A stretch of 64,000 nt of DNA from contig NC_009043.1 in the NCBI RefSeq assembly GCF_000209165.1, forward strand, positions 310,001 through 374,000. Reading direction: 5' to 3'. A program made the position numbers and the translations under genes. The DNA is from Scheffersomyces stipitis CBS 6054 (Eukaryota; Ascomycota; Pichiomycetes; Serinales; Debaryomycetaceae). Within the stretch, counting starts at the first letter, position 1; every line of letters begins with the position of its first letter. This document shows, piece by piece, positions 32,908 through 41,470 of this stretch. Under the pieces are notes generated by a model. That model searched no databases. It was not told the DNA's origin and worked only from the letters and a program-made list of their open reading frames with translations.

Positions 32908-34008
32908 ATGCCTGACTTCTTTGAACTTTCCACCCCGCTGGATTTGGACATTGTCTCCGATTTCATCTTTTCTCCGCTGGACCTGAACCACGCACTAGTC
33001 TCCACATGGTCCAATGAGATATTGCTCTACGACTGCTCTGCCATATTGGCTAATCCCGACTCTCCACCACGTACAGAGGCATCAGTGACGTTTGCAACCG
33101 ACGAGACCCCGTTGTGTTTATCATACGCTGGTTCTACCGGTGCCTTTGTCGGTTTCCTCGATGGATCCATTCGTCCCATTGACTTTGAGAACTCGCAAGT
33201 AGACAATGGTGTCAACCTTGCGGCACCGTCCAGTGACGACGAGATAGGCAATGGAATCAACAACTTTGCCGTGATACCTGGAAAAGAAAAGTTATTAGCT
33301 GCGAGTTCGTTCAATGGAAAATTGCAAGTAATCGATACAAGGCAACGTGCGCCTATATTGGTGAACCAGCTTTCACATGACAACCAGCGGCGTAAGATCT
33401 TCACTATGGACGCCAGCGATGTATACTTGACTTTGGGATTGAATGGCAACAATATTGAGATCTATGACCACCGGAACTTGAAGATTCCTGTAGAGAAACG
33501 AGAAGTAGGACTCAAATACCAGATAAAAGACCTCAAGTGTTTTCCAAATAACGAGGGCTTCGCTCTATCGACAATTGACGGAAGAGTCTCTGTAGAGTAT
33601 TTCGACTCTTCTCCGCAAGTCCAGGAGACGAAGCGGTTCACTTTCAAGTGCCATCGCTCTCATGATAAAGTCACGGGTGCCGATCTAGTGTATCCGGTAA
33701 ATTCTATAGCTTTCAACAAGACATACGGTACTTTGTTCACAGCTGGCTCTGATGGATTTGTCTACTTATGGGACTTGGAAAAACGTAAGAGAATGAGAGC
33801 ATATCCTCAATTTCTATCTGAAGAAGATGAACACGAGAGTATAGCCAGAATCAGACTTAATTATAATGACCTGCTTGTCGGTGTAGCCACCAGTGATGAT
33901 AACTACAATCGAAGAAGACGCTTATCTGAGAGCAACAGTCTGCGTCAACCTAGTAAAGTCTATGTGAAGGTGCTTGGATCTACGGAGTGTAAACCCAAGA
34001 GCCAGTAG
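32908..34008 (+). CDS. BUB3: Bub3, spindle assembly checkpoint WD40 protein
   Basis: A seven-bladed beta-propeller that binds phosphorylated MELT motifs of Spc105 at kinetochores and recruits Bub1 and Mad3. The 366-residue protein is a little longer than the S. cerevisiae protein (341). Recognisable segments are AASSFNGKLQVIDTRQ, the family-specific GRVSVEYFDSSPQ with KRFTFKCHR, and the blade VNSIAFNKTYGTLFTAGSDGFVYLWDLEKRKRM. CTG codons at residues 11, 24 and 26 sit in the first blade. At 24 and 26, reading them as Ser gives PSDS, which matches PSKS in the budding-yeast protein. The start at 32908 is the only in-frame ATG near the first blade. RKM4 follows on the same strand. Confidence 0.95.
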   Translation: MPDFFELSTPLDLDIVSDFIFSPLDLNHALVSTWSNEILLYDCSAILANPDSPPRTEASVTFATDETPLCLSYAGSTGAFVGFLDGSIRPIDFENSQVDNGVNLAAPSSDDEIGNGINNFAVIPGKEKLLAASSFNGKLQVIDTRQRAPILVNQLSHDNQRRKIFTMDASDVYLTLGLNGNNIEIYDHRNLKIPVEKREVGLKYQIKDLKCFPNNEGFALSTIDGRVSVEYFDSSPQVQETKRFTFKCHRSHDKVTGADLVYPVNSIAFNKTYGTLFTAGSDGFVYLWDLEKRKRMRAYPQFLSEEDEHESIARIRLNYNDLLVGVATSDDNYNRRRRLSESNSLRQPSKVYVKVLGSTECKPKSQ

Positions 34009-34431
34009 TAACCATAAGATCCATGAACCGCACCAGAGACTATTTCTACGAACCATAGTCTTAAACTGTGAATCAATGGCAAACACGATTGCCAATTGCT
34101 TCAAGAACTTTCAATGTTTGAAAATACTACGCAAATACGAATATACGAATGCATACCATAAATGAACAATTCTACAGTAAAAAGTAAGAAGCGTTCTAAT
34201 GAACAATATTTTTTCTATTTTCGCAACCATTCTGCCACCCAAGAGCCGTTTTTACAATATTATCGGAGTTCGCGAAAAGACCCCATCTCAGAATTTTTCA
34301 CTGGCTCGAAATGGTTTCCATGTTTGGGTAATTTACTCTTTTCTTACACATTCCATCTAGAACCCCGTCTGACATCGACACCTTACATGTATCTCGGTTT
34401 GTTAGAAAAAGTGAGAAGCTTTTTCAAAAAA
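34009..34431. other. BUB3-RKM4 intergenic region
   Basis: 423 bases that include an in-frame extension of RKM4 back to an ATG at 34162. Translation of this part has no similarity to Rkm4, so it is treated as promoter and leader. Confidence 0.6.
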
Positions 34432-36036
34432 ATGCCCAAATTCGATGAGGATTCCCAAAAGTTCACAACTTGGTTGGAATCGTCCGGTGTAACGATTTCT
34501 CCTAAGATCGCCATAGTAGATTTGCGAGACCAACACCAGGGAAGAGCAGTAGTCGCTGTTGAAGATATTGATGCTGACGAGGTGTTGTATTCTATCCCAA
34601 GAAGCTCACTTATAAATGTAACTAACTGTTCTTTAGTGGATGACCATCCACATCTCAAGGAAAAGTTGCAAAAGTTGGGCCACTGGGAAGGTTTGATCAC
34701 TGTACTCCTTTACGAATTGAAAGCGAAAAAGGAAAACAGCAAATGGCTTCCGTACTTCAATGTCTTGCCGATTAATGACAAGGAAAACTACCAATTGAAC
34801 CAGTTGGTTCATTGGTCAGACGAAGAATTGAAGAGCTTGGAACCTTCTCTAGTTCTTGAAAGAGTAGGAAAGGATGACTCCTTACAAATGTTCAATAAAT
34901 TGTATCCCAGGATTATAATTGAAGAGTTGGGTTTGAACGAGTTGGAAGGAATTACGACAGAAGACTTGTACAATGTAGCCAGCTTAATTATGTCGTACTC
35001 CTTCGATGTTCAGCTTCCTAAAGAAAATGTAGAGGAAGAAGATGAAAGTCAAGACGAAGAGGGAGATGAAGAAGAAGACTTGGAAGTAGATGACGATGAC
35101 GTACTTGAAGGAAATGAAGACAGCGAAGAGCAGGAAGAAGTTGCTGAACCTGATGACATTTACAAAGATGACATAGAAAACGATGGCGCAGTCAAATCAA
35201 TGGTTCCATTGGCAGACACATTGAACGCAGATACCACTTTACACAATGCTAGTTTGAACCATTCTGAAGGAGACCTTATCATGAAAAGTATCAAGCCCAT
35301 CAAAAAGGGAGAGCAAGTTTATAACAGTTACTTCGACCACCCTAATAGTGAAATTTTGAGAAGATACGGATATGTCGAATCACAAGGATCTCTGCACGAT
35401 TTTGGTGAAGTACCATTGTCCCTAATCAAGAGCTACTTTGTGAATAACACTAATTTGACTGGAGAATTCCTTGATCAAATCTTTTCTATTCTCAACGATA
35501 TCTCAGAGTCCATGGAGGACGTAGACGAGCAGGTAGAAATTGTTTTGGACTCTTATGATTGTTATAAGAGTAGAGAAGTGATCACGGAGTTAGTATTTAT
35601 AGTCCAAGTGTTATCAGTCATATCTGAAATCAACAAGGAAGAACATCTCGATACATTGAATGACGAAGCAAGACAAAAGCAAATCAACCGTATCTTCCAG
35701 AAGTGCTACCAACTTATCGAAGGCAAGAAGCTCACCAACAACTTCAAGTCCAACTTTCAAAAGATTTTGCAAACCAGATTGGAACAATACCCTGAAGTTG
35801 CCGCTCTACCATATGAAGATGGAGTCGCATTCACTCGTAGAAAGATGGCTGAAGTTGTGTTGAAGTCTGAATACCAGTCTCTAAAGAACTGTTCGGATAT
35901 AACCGAGACCTTCCAAAACGGAAAAATGGGTAAATTCGGCTTTATCGATGATGGTAAGTTGATTAGAAACATCACTAAGAAGAGGCCAGCAGAAGAAAGT
36001 AACGTCAGCAAGAAGAAAAAGAAGAAGGTACAGTAA
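34432..36036 (+). CDS. RKM4: Rkm4, SET-domain ribosomal lysine methyltransferase
   Basis: Yeast Rkm4 monomethylates a lysine of ribosomal protein Rpl42. The start at 34432 (MPKFDEDSQKFTTWL) is preferred over the upstream ATG at 34162, because similarity to Rkm4 begins there and the 90 extra codons have none. This gives 534 residues against 494 in S. cerevisiae. The split SET domain holds GRAVVAVEDI near residue 40, LILSYSFD-like ASLIMSYSFDVQ near 190, and the Asn/Tyr core LADTLNADTTLHNASL, EQVYNSYFDHPNSEILRRYGY. An acidic insertion of about 50 residues splits the SET domain at about 200-250, longer than in yeast. A Rubisco-substrate-binding-like helical domain and a Lys-rich nuclear tail (KKRPAEESNVSKKKKKK) follow. 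Confidence 0.92.
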   Translation: MPKFDEDSQKFTTWLESSGVTISPKIAIVDLRDQHQGRAVVAVEDIDADEVLYSIPRSSLINVTNCSLVDDHPHLKEKLQKLGHWEGLITVLLYELKAKKENSKWLPYFNVLPINDKENYQLNQLVHWSDEELKSLEPSLVLERVGKDDSLQMFNKLYPRIIIEELGLNELEGITTEDLYNVASLIMSYSFDVQLPKENVEEEDESQDEEGDEEEDLEVDDDDVLEGNEDSEEQEEVAEPDDIYKDDIENDGAVKSMVPLADTLNADTTLHNASLNHSEGDLIMKSIKPIKKGEQVYNSYFDHPNSEILRRYGYVESQGSLHDFGEVPLSLIKSYFVNNTNLTGEFLDQIFSILNDISESMEDVDEQVEIVLDSYDCYKSREVITELVFIVQVLSVISEINKEEHLDTLNDEARQKQINRIFQKCYQLIEGKKLTNNFKSNFQKILQTRLEQYPEVAALPYEDGVAFTRRKMAEVVLKSEYQSLKNCSDITETFQNGKMGKFGFIDDGKLIRNITKKRPAEESNVSKKKKKKVQ

Positions 36037-36153
36037 ATATCTAAAATAGAACCTTTTGTATATTCCCATATAATTATTAGATAAAAAAAGATATTAAGTA
36101 GAATTGAAGTGAGCCATTAATAAAATGGCACATAAATAAATGTCATGAAGAAC

Positions 36154-39100
36154 TTACTTCAAGCTCGTATCAGGGCTTGGAGAAAGCACACTTCGAGCAG
36201 AACACATAGGTGACGATGAGCTACTTCCGTTACTAGACGTGTTGCTGTGACTGCTAGTGTTGCTTTCAGTGGCTTCTAGTACATGGACTTCACTAAGGGT
36301 CTTAATTACCAATTGTCTTGGTCTTAATACTTGAAATCCTGACTGCTTGGCCTCTGGGGCGTTCCGCCTAAGGAGCTTGTTCGTGAAAAGTTTTACCTTA
36401 TCAAAGAAGCTGCTCAACTTCTCATCACCAACCTGTTGTGGCTGGTTATCATCAGAACTTGAAGTTTGAGTAGATCCGCCCCAGTTAGGTCTGGAGTCCC
36501 ACAAAGCCTTCACTTCGGGATCTATGGAGTCATCAATAAAGTACTTTTTATAGATCTGATCACCTTCACGAACTTTGTAGTCGTTTCTTTCCTTCCGCAA
36601 GTTGGAGAACTGTTGTTCTTTAGCAAAGGATTGTAGGTCAGTATCTGAGAAATTCGGAGAATCTTCGTAATTTGTTGATAAGTCCCGATCTTCAGATTCA
36701 TTGATCTTGTTCAACAATGTCTTCTCCGAAAAGTGCCTTTTGAGCTTAACTTTTTCAGGAGCTATTTGGCTATCTTTAAAGGCTGTATTAGACTGAAGAT
36801 CGTTTCTAGCTCTGTAGTAAAATTTATCATCATCTTCCTCATCGTCAACTTCTAGAGGCTTGACATTATTAGAAGAATGGTTGAATGCGAAATCATAGAT
36901 AGTCGAACTTAGACTCTTAGGTTCTTTGGTTCCAACAAGCGGAACACCATATGATGGACGGACTGTCTTTGGTGCTACGAATGAATTATCACTGGTAATA
37001 TCAATTGTAGGAAACAACGACGGCTTTAACTGAATATCAACCGGATGATATTCAAACTCCATATCAAATTCATCTTTACTTTCAGTGCTAGCCAATTTGC
37101 TATTATAGGAACCTTCCTTTTTCTCACGATGGTGTCTAATAATGGAAATGATTGTCTTGGTGAAACTGTAGAAGAGCTGAATGAGAAAAACAATCGCAAC
37201 AACCAAATGAATCAATAGCTGGACATATGCAACGTAGGTCCTACTAGCTTCACTCAACTGTAATGGCCTGATGTAAGGAATGCAGAGGATGGTGACAAAA
37301 ACTCTTGCAAGAGGCAAAAACGATTTTGAAGACACCCAACTCAATTTCACGAAATACGGGCGTATTGTGAACAAGAGTACTAAGTCAAGGAACTCGAGTA
37401 TGATCAAACAAGCTACTTGGATACTACCATGATCCTGGAGTAGCCCGATAACCAACAGCTTCAACAAGACAGACCATATATCTATTATGACATAATAAAC
37501 CTTATTAGGATGGTAGTGGTTGTAGAAGAAAGACCACAACAAAATGGTCTTCATCGAAGTGTACAATTTAGAAATCTTTTTGCTGCGAACTAGACCAAAC
37601 TTTTTGAAGGAAATCAAGTAGTTGAACGTAAAGTAGCCCACTAGTCCAACCCATAATGCGAAAAGAATAGAACCGATTGCCAAACTGACCAGTGCAACAG
37701 TACTCCAATCGCTGGAATTAGGAATAGTAGTTGTCACATTTGTAAAATTCAATGACGGATCTAAAAATGAAGTCACATTGACTCCAGCAACTGTAATGTT
37801 ATTAGTTTGCAATATTTTGCTACGATCAGTGGGGATAATTAGCTGATCATAAGAAGAAGAATTAGAGAAGGAGATATTTGTCAATGCTGTAATGCTAGGG
37901 TACTGTTTGTTCTTATTTCTGATGTCACCAGCACTGGTGAACATAAATGAAGTAAACACCAAGAATGGAAAACCAAAGATAATCAAAAAGGCATCGAGAG
38001 CTTGTCCTACTATGAAGTACAAGTTCTTCTTGAATGTGAAATTAATCTGATCGCTATCTGGTTTACGGCAATTTTTTTTGATGTTGAATTTCTTTGCAAT
38101 GCAAGAGAATAAAATTTTGAGCACCAAGAATGATTGCTGTATGGCAATGATTATTCCCACAACTATTATGAGACATAAGATGAAGTTCGGCCAATTGTTG
38201 AGAATGGATTTGTCAGATGTGAACAACGTCAAACTCTTCAAACCTCCGGTGTTCATCGTCAGATAGATGTTGTCCATTCTTGTGACCGTTTCTGGGACAC
38301 TACGATGCAATATGGAGACCCCTAACAAGGCACACCATCTTATCTGGCCAATCAAGGGCTGGTAGAAGCCAGGATATTGTAGATCTAGACCACCAATAAA
38401 TAGTGCAAACTGAAGATACATAATAATTCCAGGCACTGTGGTATCCAACTGTTTCAACAACTCTTCATTACAGATCGTGGAAGCCTTGAATAAGAACGGA
38501 TTAGACGACTCTTGGTACGATGAGTAGACTACAATGAGGATGTTCAAGATGGCAGTTACCAAGAGGAACATGAGTATTCCCAAGAGCAAAACTCCGCTTA
38601 TACTATCTGGCTGTACTGGAGTTACGTAAACCTTGTTGCAGCCGATGAGTTGTGAGCTCAAATCATTGGAAACCACAGAAAATCGGACTGAATACGAGCC
38701 CAAGGTGTGGAAATGCAGACTAATATCTGCTTCATAGTAGAAAACGATAGAGTCGTTGACATATAATGGACATTGAACTAATGATCCGGTGCTGTTCGAA
38801 AATAAACGTTCGATGGTCTCGTTGTTAGTAGTGAAGTATTCCAGCCACGAGTCACTGAATTTGGCATCTGTTTCTGGAAGAGAAGTGTTGAAGAAAGTGC
38901 CATTTATAGCCAACAGGGGATTTTCAATATCTTCTCTTTTTGCGAACACACCTCTTTTAGCATTTATGGTACTATTGTATTTATCAGAAGCTGGTTGGTA
39001 GGGTGCTGTTTCTGGGGCCGGGGGTTGTGGAAATCTGGGACTGTTCATGAAATCAGTAGTGTTTTTGACGGCCAAGACGTCACAAAACCGTTTGTTTTCT

Positions 39101-39405
39101 TTTATGAAAGTCTTGCCCATAAAGTCAACTTCTATGTGGAAGGTGGTATACCTGTTTGTGGTATAGTTGACATCTGATATCATAATGTCTGTATCTGACA
39201 TGTTGGGGTAGTATTTGACCTGGGAGTTGATCAAGAACTTGAGTTTTTTGTGTACTTCGTCTAGTGCAACATCGATGATAAATGGTTCGAGAAGGTATCC
39301 TTTTAGATCAGAAGAGCACAGCTGTGACTGAACAAATCCCGCGTCTGTCCATCGTAGCAACGATAGTACTATCACTAGACACTGTAGTATGAAAAATGAA
39401 CTCAT
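36154..39405 (-). CDS. TRP-like polytopic membrane protein (Flc/Pkd2-related)
   Basis: A predicted membrane protein of 1083 residues, with a signal peptide (about 1-22) and an extracytoplasmic Cys-containing ML-like domain to about residue 265 with many NxT/S glycosylation sites. The membrane region spans about 270-770 with roughly nine to ten hydrophobic segments, the first being SGVLLLGILMFLLVTAILNI. This layout is that of the fungal TRP-like family (yeast YOR365C, Flc1-3, fission yeast Pkd2), some of which move FAD or calcium or support cell-wall synthesis. A long cytoplasmic tail of about 300 residues, Ser/Asp-rich, makes it longer than Flc proteins (about 780) and YOR365C (703). I cannot place it more exactly. 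The ATG at 39405 leads directly into the signal peptide. Confidence 0.8.
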   Translation of the reverse strand: MSSFFILQCLVIVLSLLRWTDAGFVQSQLCSSDLKGYLLEPFIIDVALDEVHKKLKFLINSQVKYYPNMSDTDIMISDVNYTTNRYTTFHIEVDFMGKTFIKENKRFCDVLAVKNTTDFMNSPRFPQPPAPETAPYQPASDKYNSTINAKRGVFAKREDIENPLLAINGTFFNTSLPETDAKFSDSWLEYFTTNNETIERLFSNSTGSLVQCPLYVNDSIVFYYEADISLHFHTLGSYSVRFSVVSNDLSSQLIGCNKVYVTPVQPDSISGVLLLGILMFLLVTAILNILIVVYSSYQESSNPFLFKASTICNEELLKQLDTTVPGIIMYLQFALFIGGLDLQYPGFYQPLIGQIRWCALLGVSILHRSVPETVTRMDNIYLTMNTGGLKSLTLFTSDKSILNNWPNFILCLIIVVGIIIAIQQSFLVLKILFSCIAKKFNIKKNCRKPDSDQINFTFKKNLYFIVGQALDAFLIIFGFPFLVFTSFMFTSAGDIRNKNKQYPSITALTNISFSNSSSYDQLIIPTDRSKILQTNNITVAGVNVTSFLDPSLNFTNVTTTIPNSSDWSTVALVSLAIGSILFALWVGLVGYFTFNYLISFKKFGLVRSKKISKLYTSMKTILLWSFFYNHYHPNKVYYVIIDIWSVLLKLLVIGLLQDHGSIQVACLIILEFLDLVLLFTIRPYFVKLSWVSSKSFLPLARVFVTILCIPYIRPLQLSEASRTYVAYVQLLIHLVVAIVFLIQLFYSFTKTIISIIRHHREKKEGSYNSKLASTESKDEFDMEFEYHPVDIQLKPSLFPTIDITSDNSFVAPKTVRPSYGVPLVGTKEPKSLSSTIYDFAFNHSSNNVKPLEVDDEEDDDKFYYRARNDLQSNTAFKDSQIAPEKVKLKRHFSEKTLLNKINESEDRDLSTNYEDSPNFSDTDLQSFAKEQQFSNLRKERNDYKVREGDQIYKKYFIDDSIDPEVKALWDSRPNWGGSTQTSSSDDNQPQQVGDEKLSSFFDKVKLFTNKLLRRNAPEAKQSGFQVLRPRQLVIKTLSEVHVLEATESNTSSHSNTSSNGSSSSSPMCSARSVLSPSPDTSLK

Positions 39406-40637
39406 GGTATATTAATATAAAGGCTGCAACGATTAATGACGAGCTATGATATCAAAAATGGATAGTAATGAATGAATTCGATGAGCTTGAAGGACTCTTT
39501 CTATAATGATGATGTTGATATTGGTAAAGATTTATGATGTATATCTCTGTTTTAGATACTGTCTTAACGAGCGCACGAAATGAAAGCAAGGATAAGAATG
39601 AAAGGAATCAATGAAACAGCTTGGTTCTGTCAACCAGATATGCCAAGTCCTTCTCTGTGATTTCTGTAGACAAGACCTGCTTGTCAACGAGTGTAATGTG
39701 TCAACTTGTGGATTGAGGTTTGTATGATTAGACTAAGGCACGAGTGTGCCTACAACGACTATGAAAGCTGACTGAGCAACGACGACCAGACGTTCTGGAA
39801 GAGTATCACAGGCAAACAGAGCAGGTAAACAAAACTAACAAACTATCTTCTACAAAAGAACAAGACATGCTTTCAGATAGTGTGATTTAGAGAAAAGGAG
39901 TCTCAGAAAAAAAAGACTGCGTAGAGACCGAGCTAAGATTATGGCTATACGAGGTGGGCTAGGAGTGAAACACAAAAGATGGGTCTTATGATAAAGAGAT
40001 AGAGTCGAAACGAAGAAGAAAATAGAGCAGTTAGATGTCAGTGTGGAGGAATAAGAAGGAAAAGTAAAATAGAGAGAGTGGCATGTCTATTTTGTTGTTG
40101 TAGTTGAGTGTATGGGTCACGTGAAAACATCAATTCCTCTTACATACTACAACTCTAGTGGAGCTAACAAAGTTAGAAAGTTGTATACTCGTACCTTCAG
40201 TGGCATTAGAGTTGTGCTCGACTCAGTAACTACGATTTATTATTCGTTTCTGGTATGTATTACTATTTCTAATAATTAATAATGATAGGAAGCTGCTCAT
40301 GAGTATATGTACAATAATGATAATGAAATCGTGAAGAAAGGTGTTTGATGAAGGAAGCCGTTAGACATTGGAAAGTTCAGTTGAAGTCAAAGAAATCGTT
40401 GCAAAGTTGAAAGATGTTCGTTCCAAAGCTCTTAAAATTCGCATGGGAATCAGTTCAAACTTAACAAGATCAAGAACTCTCAAATTCTTCATATACATTC
40501 AAAAGTTTCTCAAGATGCTTTTAAAATGTTCTTAAGTATTCTGTTATTCAACCCCTGAACTCTTGCCTAGCAACCTTCTTATTTACAGGAGGGTCCTCTA
40601 GACTTTAATGGACCTGGATCTCGATCAGTTTAAGGAT
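39406..40637. other. Upstream region of the TRP-like gene
   Basis: 1.2 kb without a gene. It contains a CACGTG at 40118-40123 (GGTCACGTGA), A/G-rich stretches and the MRP10 3' flank. Confidence 0.6.
40118..40123. promoter_or_regulatory. CACGTG site in GTCACGTGA context
   Basis: A full GTCACGTGA, the preferred core of Cbf1, about 710 bases upstream of the TRP-like ATG. Confidence 0.45.
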
Positions 40638-40925
40638 TTAATCGTGAACCTTACCTCTCAATTTTGGATACAATCTCGAAGCGTGGTAGTTAATTGTGCT
40701 TAAACGGTCAGATTCCGGTTTGTGGGTCTCCATGCAACTCTTCAAGTCCTTTTCAAATACATTGCATTGTAAAGCACCTTCTCCGTTGGAAGCCCAGCAG
40801 TTCAACAAAGAAGACATCAACACAAAACACTGGTTAGTGGCTTTGGATACGATCGGCTTTCTGATCTTCAACCGGGGCAAAGGCGGAAGGTTCTTGGGTG
40901 GAGGACCCACTTTCTTGTAAGCCAT
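40638..40925 (-). CDS. MRP10: Mrp10 (mS37), mitochondrial small-subunit ribosomal protein
   Basis: A CHCH-fold protein of the mitoribosomal small subunit, imported through Mia40. The start at 40925 (MAYKKVGPP) gives 95 residues, equal to S. cerevisiae Mrp10; an upstream ATG at 40991 would add 22 unconserved residues. LPPLPRLKIRKP and the end NYHASRLYPKLRGKVHD are nearly the yeast sequence. The twin CX9C motif is visible: CFVLMSSLLNC and CNVFEKDLKSC. It is transcribed in the same direction as the next mitochondrial gene upstream. Confidence 0.93.
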   Translation of the reverse strand: MAYKKVGPPPKNLPPLPRLKIRKPIVSKATNQCFVLMSSLLNCWASNGEGALQCNVFEKDLKSCMETHKPESDRLSTINYHASRLYPKLRGKVHD

Positions 40926-41470
40926 GGTGGTGTCTTGGGAGAATTGGTGAAGAGAAGATAATGTTAGTTCTAGAGACTGGAAATTTTTCATTGGTTATAT
41001 TGAACCGGCGCACGACATTAATGAGATTTAGTATGGAGGTTAGCTATGAGACGTTAACTATGGAGCATTAACTAGTGCAAGATTACGAGATGAAGAGTAT
41101 GAATGGTGAAAGAAACAACCACTTCAATTCTATTGGCTGTTAGTGCCAAAGAAATGAAGTATGTGTAGAGTATAAACTATGAATTCTAGTATTTTTTTCC
41201 TTTTCCTAATTTTAGATATTAGTGGAGTTATTGCACTTTCATTTAGTGTAAGTTCTGTAAGCATTCTAATCCCATAAACTATACCAACTACAGAGTACTG
41301 ACCACGGATATCTATCATACTTATAGGAATAATGCAGAACAATACAGACCTTAAGGAAACACAAGGGAAATATAAATACATATACTCTACAATATTTCTC
41401 TCACAATAAATTAAGACTAAATACAATCTAGTATATACCCATATATACTCCGTGTTTTCTATGTTGACGT
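40926..41470. other. MRP10 upstream region
   Basis: 545 bases of AT-rich sequence; a 98-codon minus frame at 41130-41426 has no similarity and is considered noise. Confidence 0.55.

Noticed and set aside
40926..40991. 22-codon N-terminal extension of MRP10
   Set aside because: Similarity to Mrp10 and the usual length begin at the Met at 40925.
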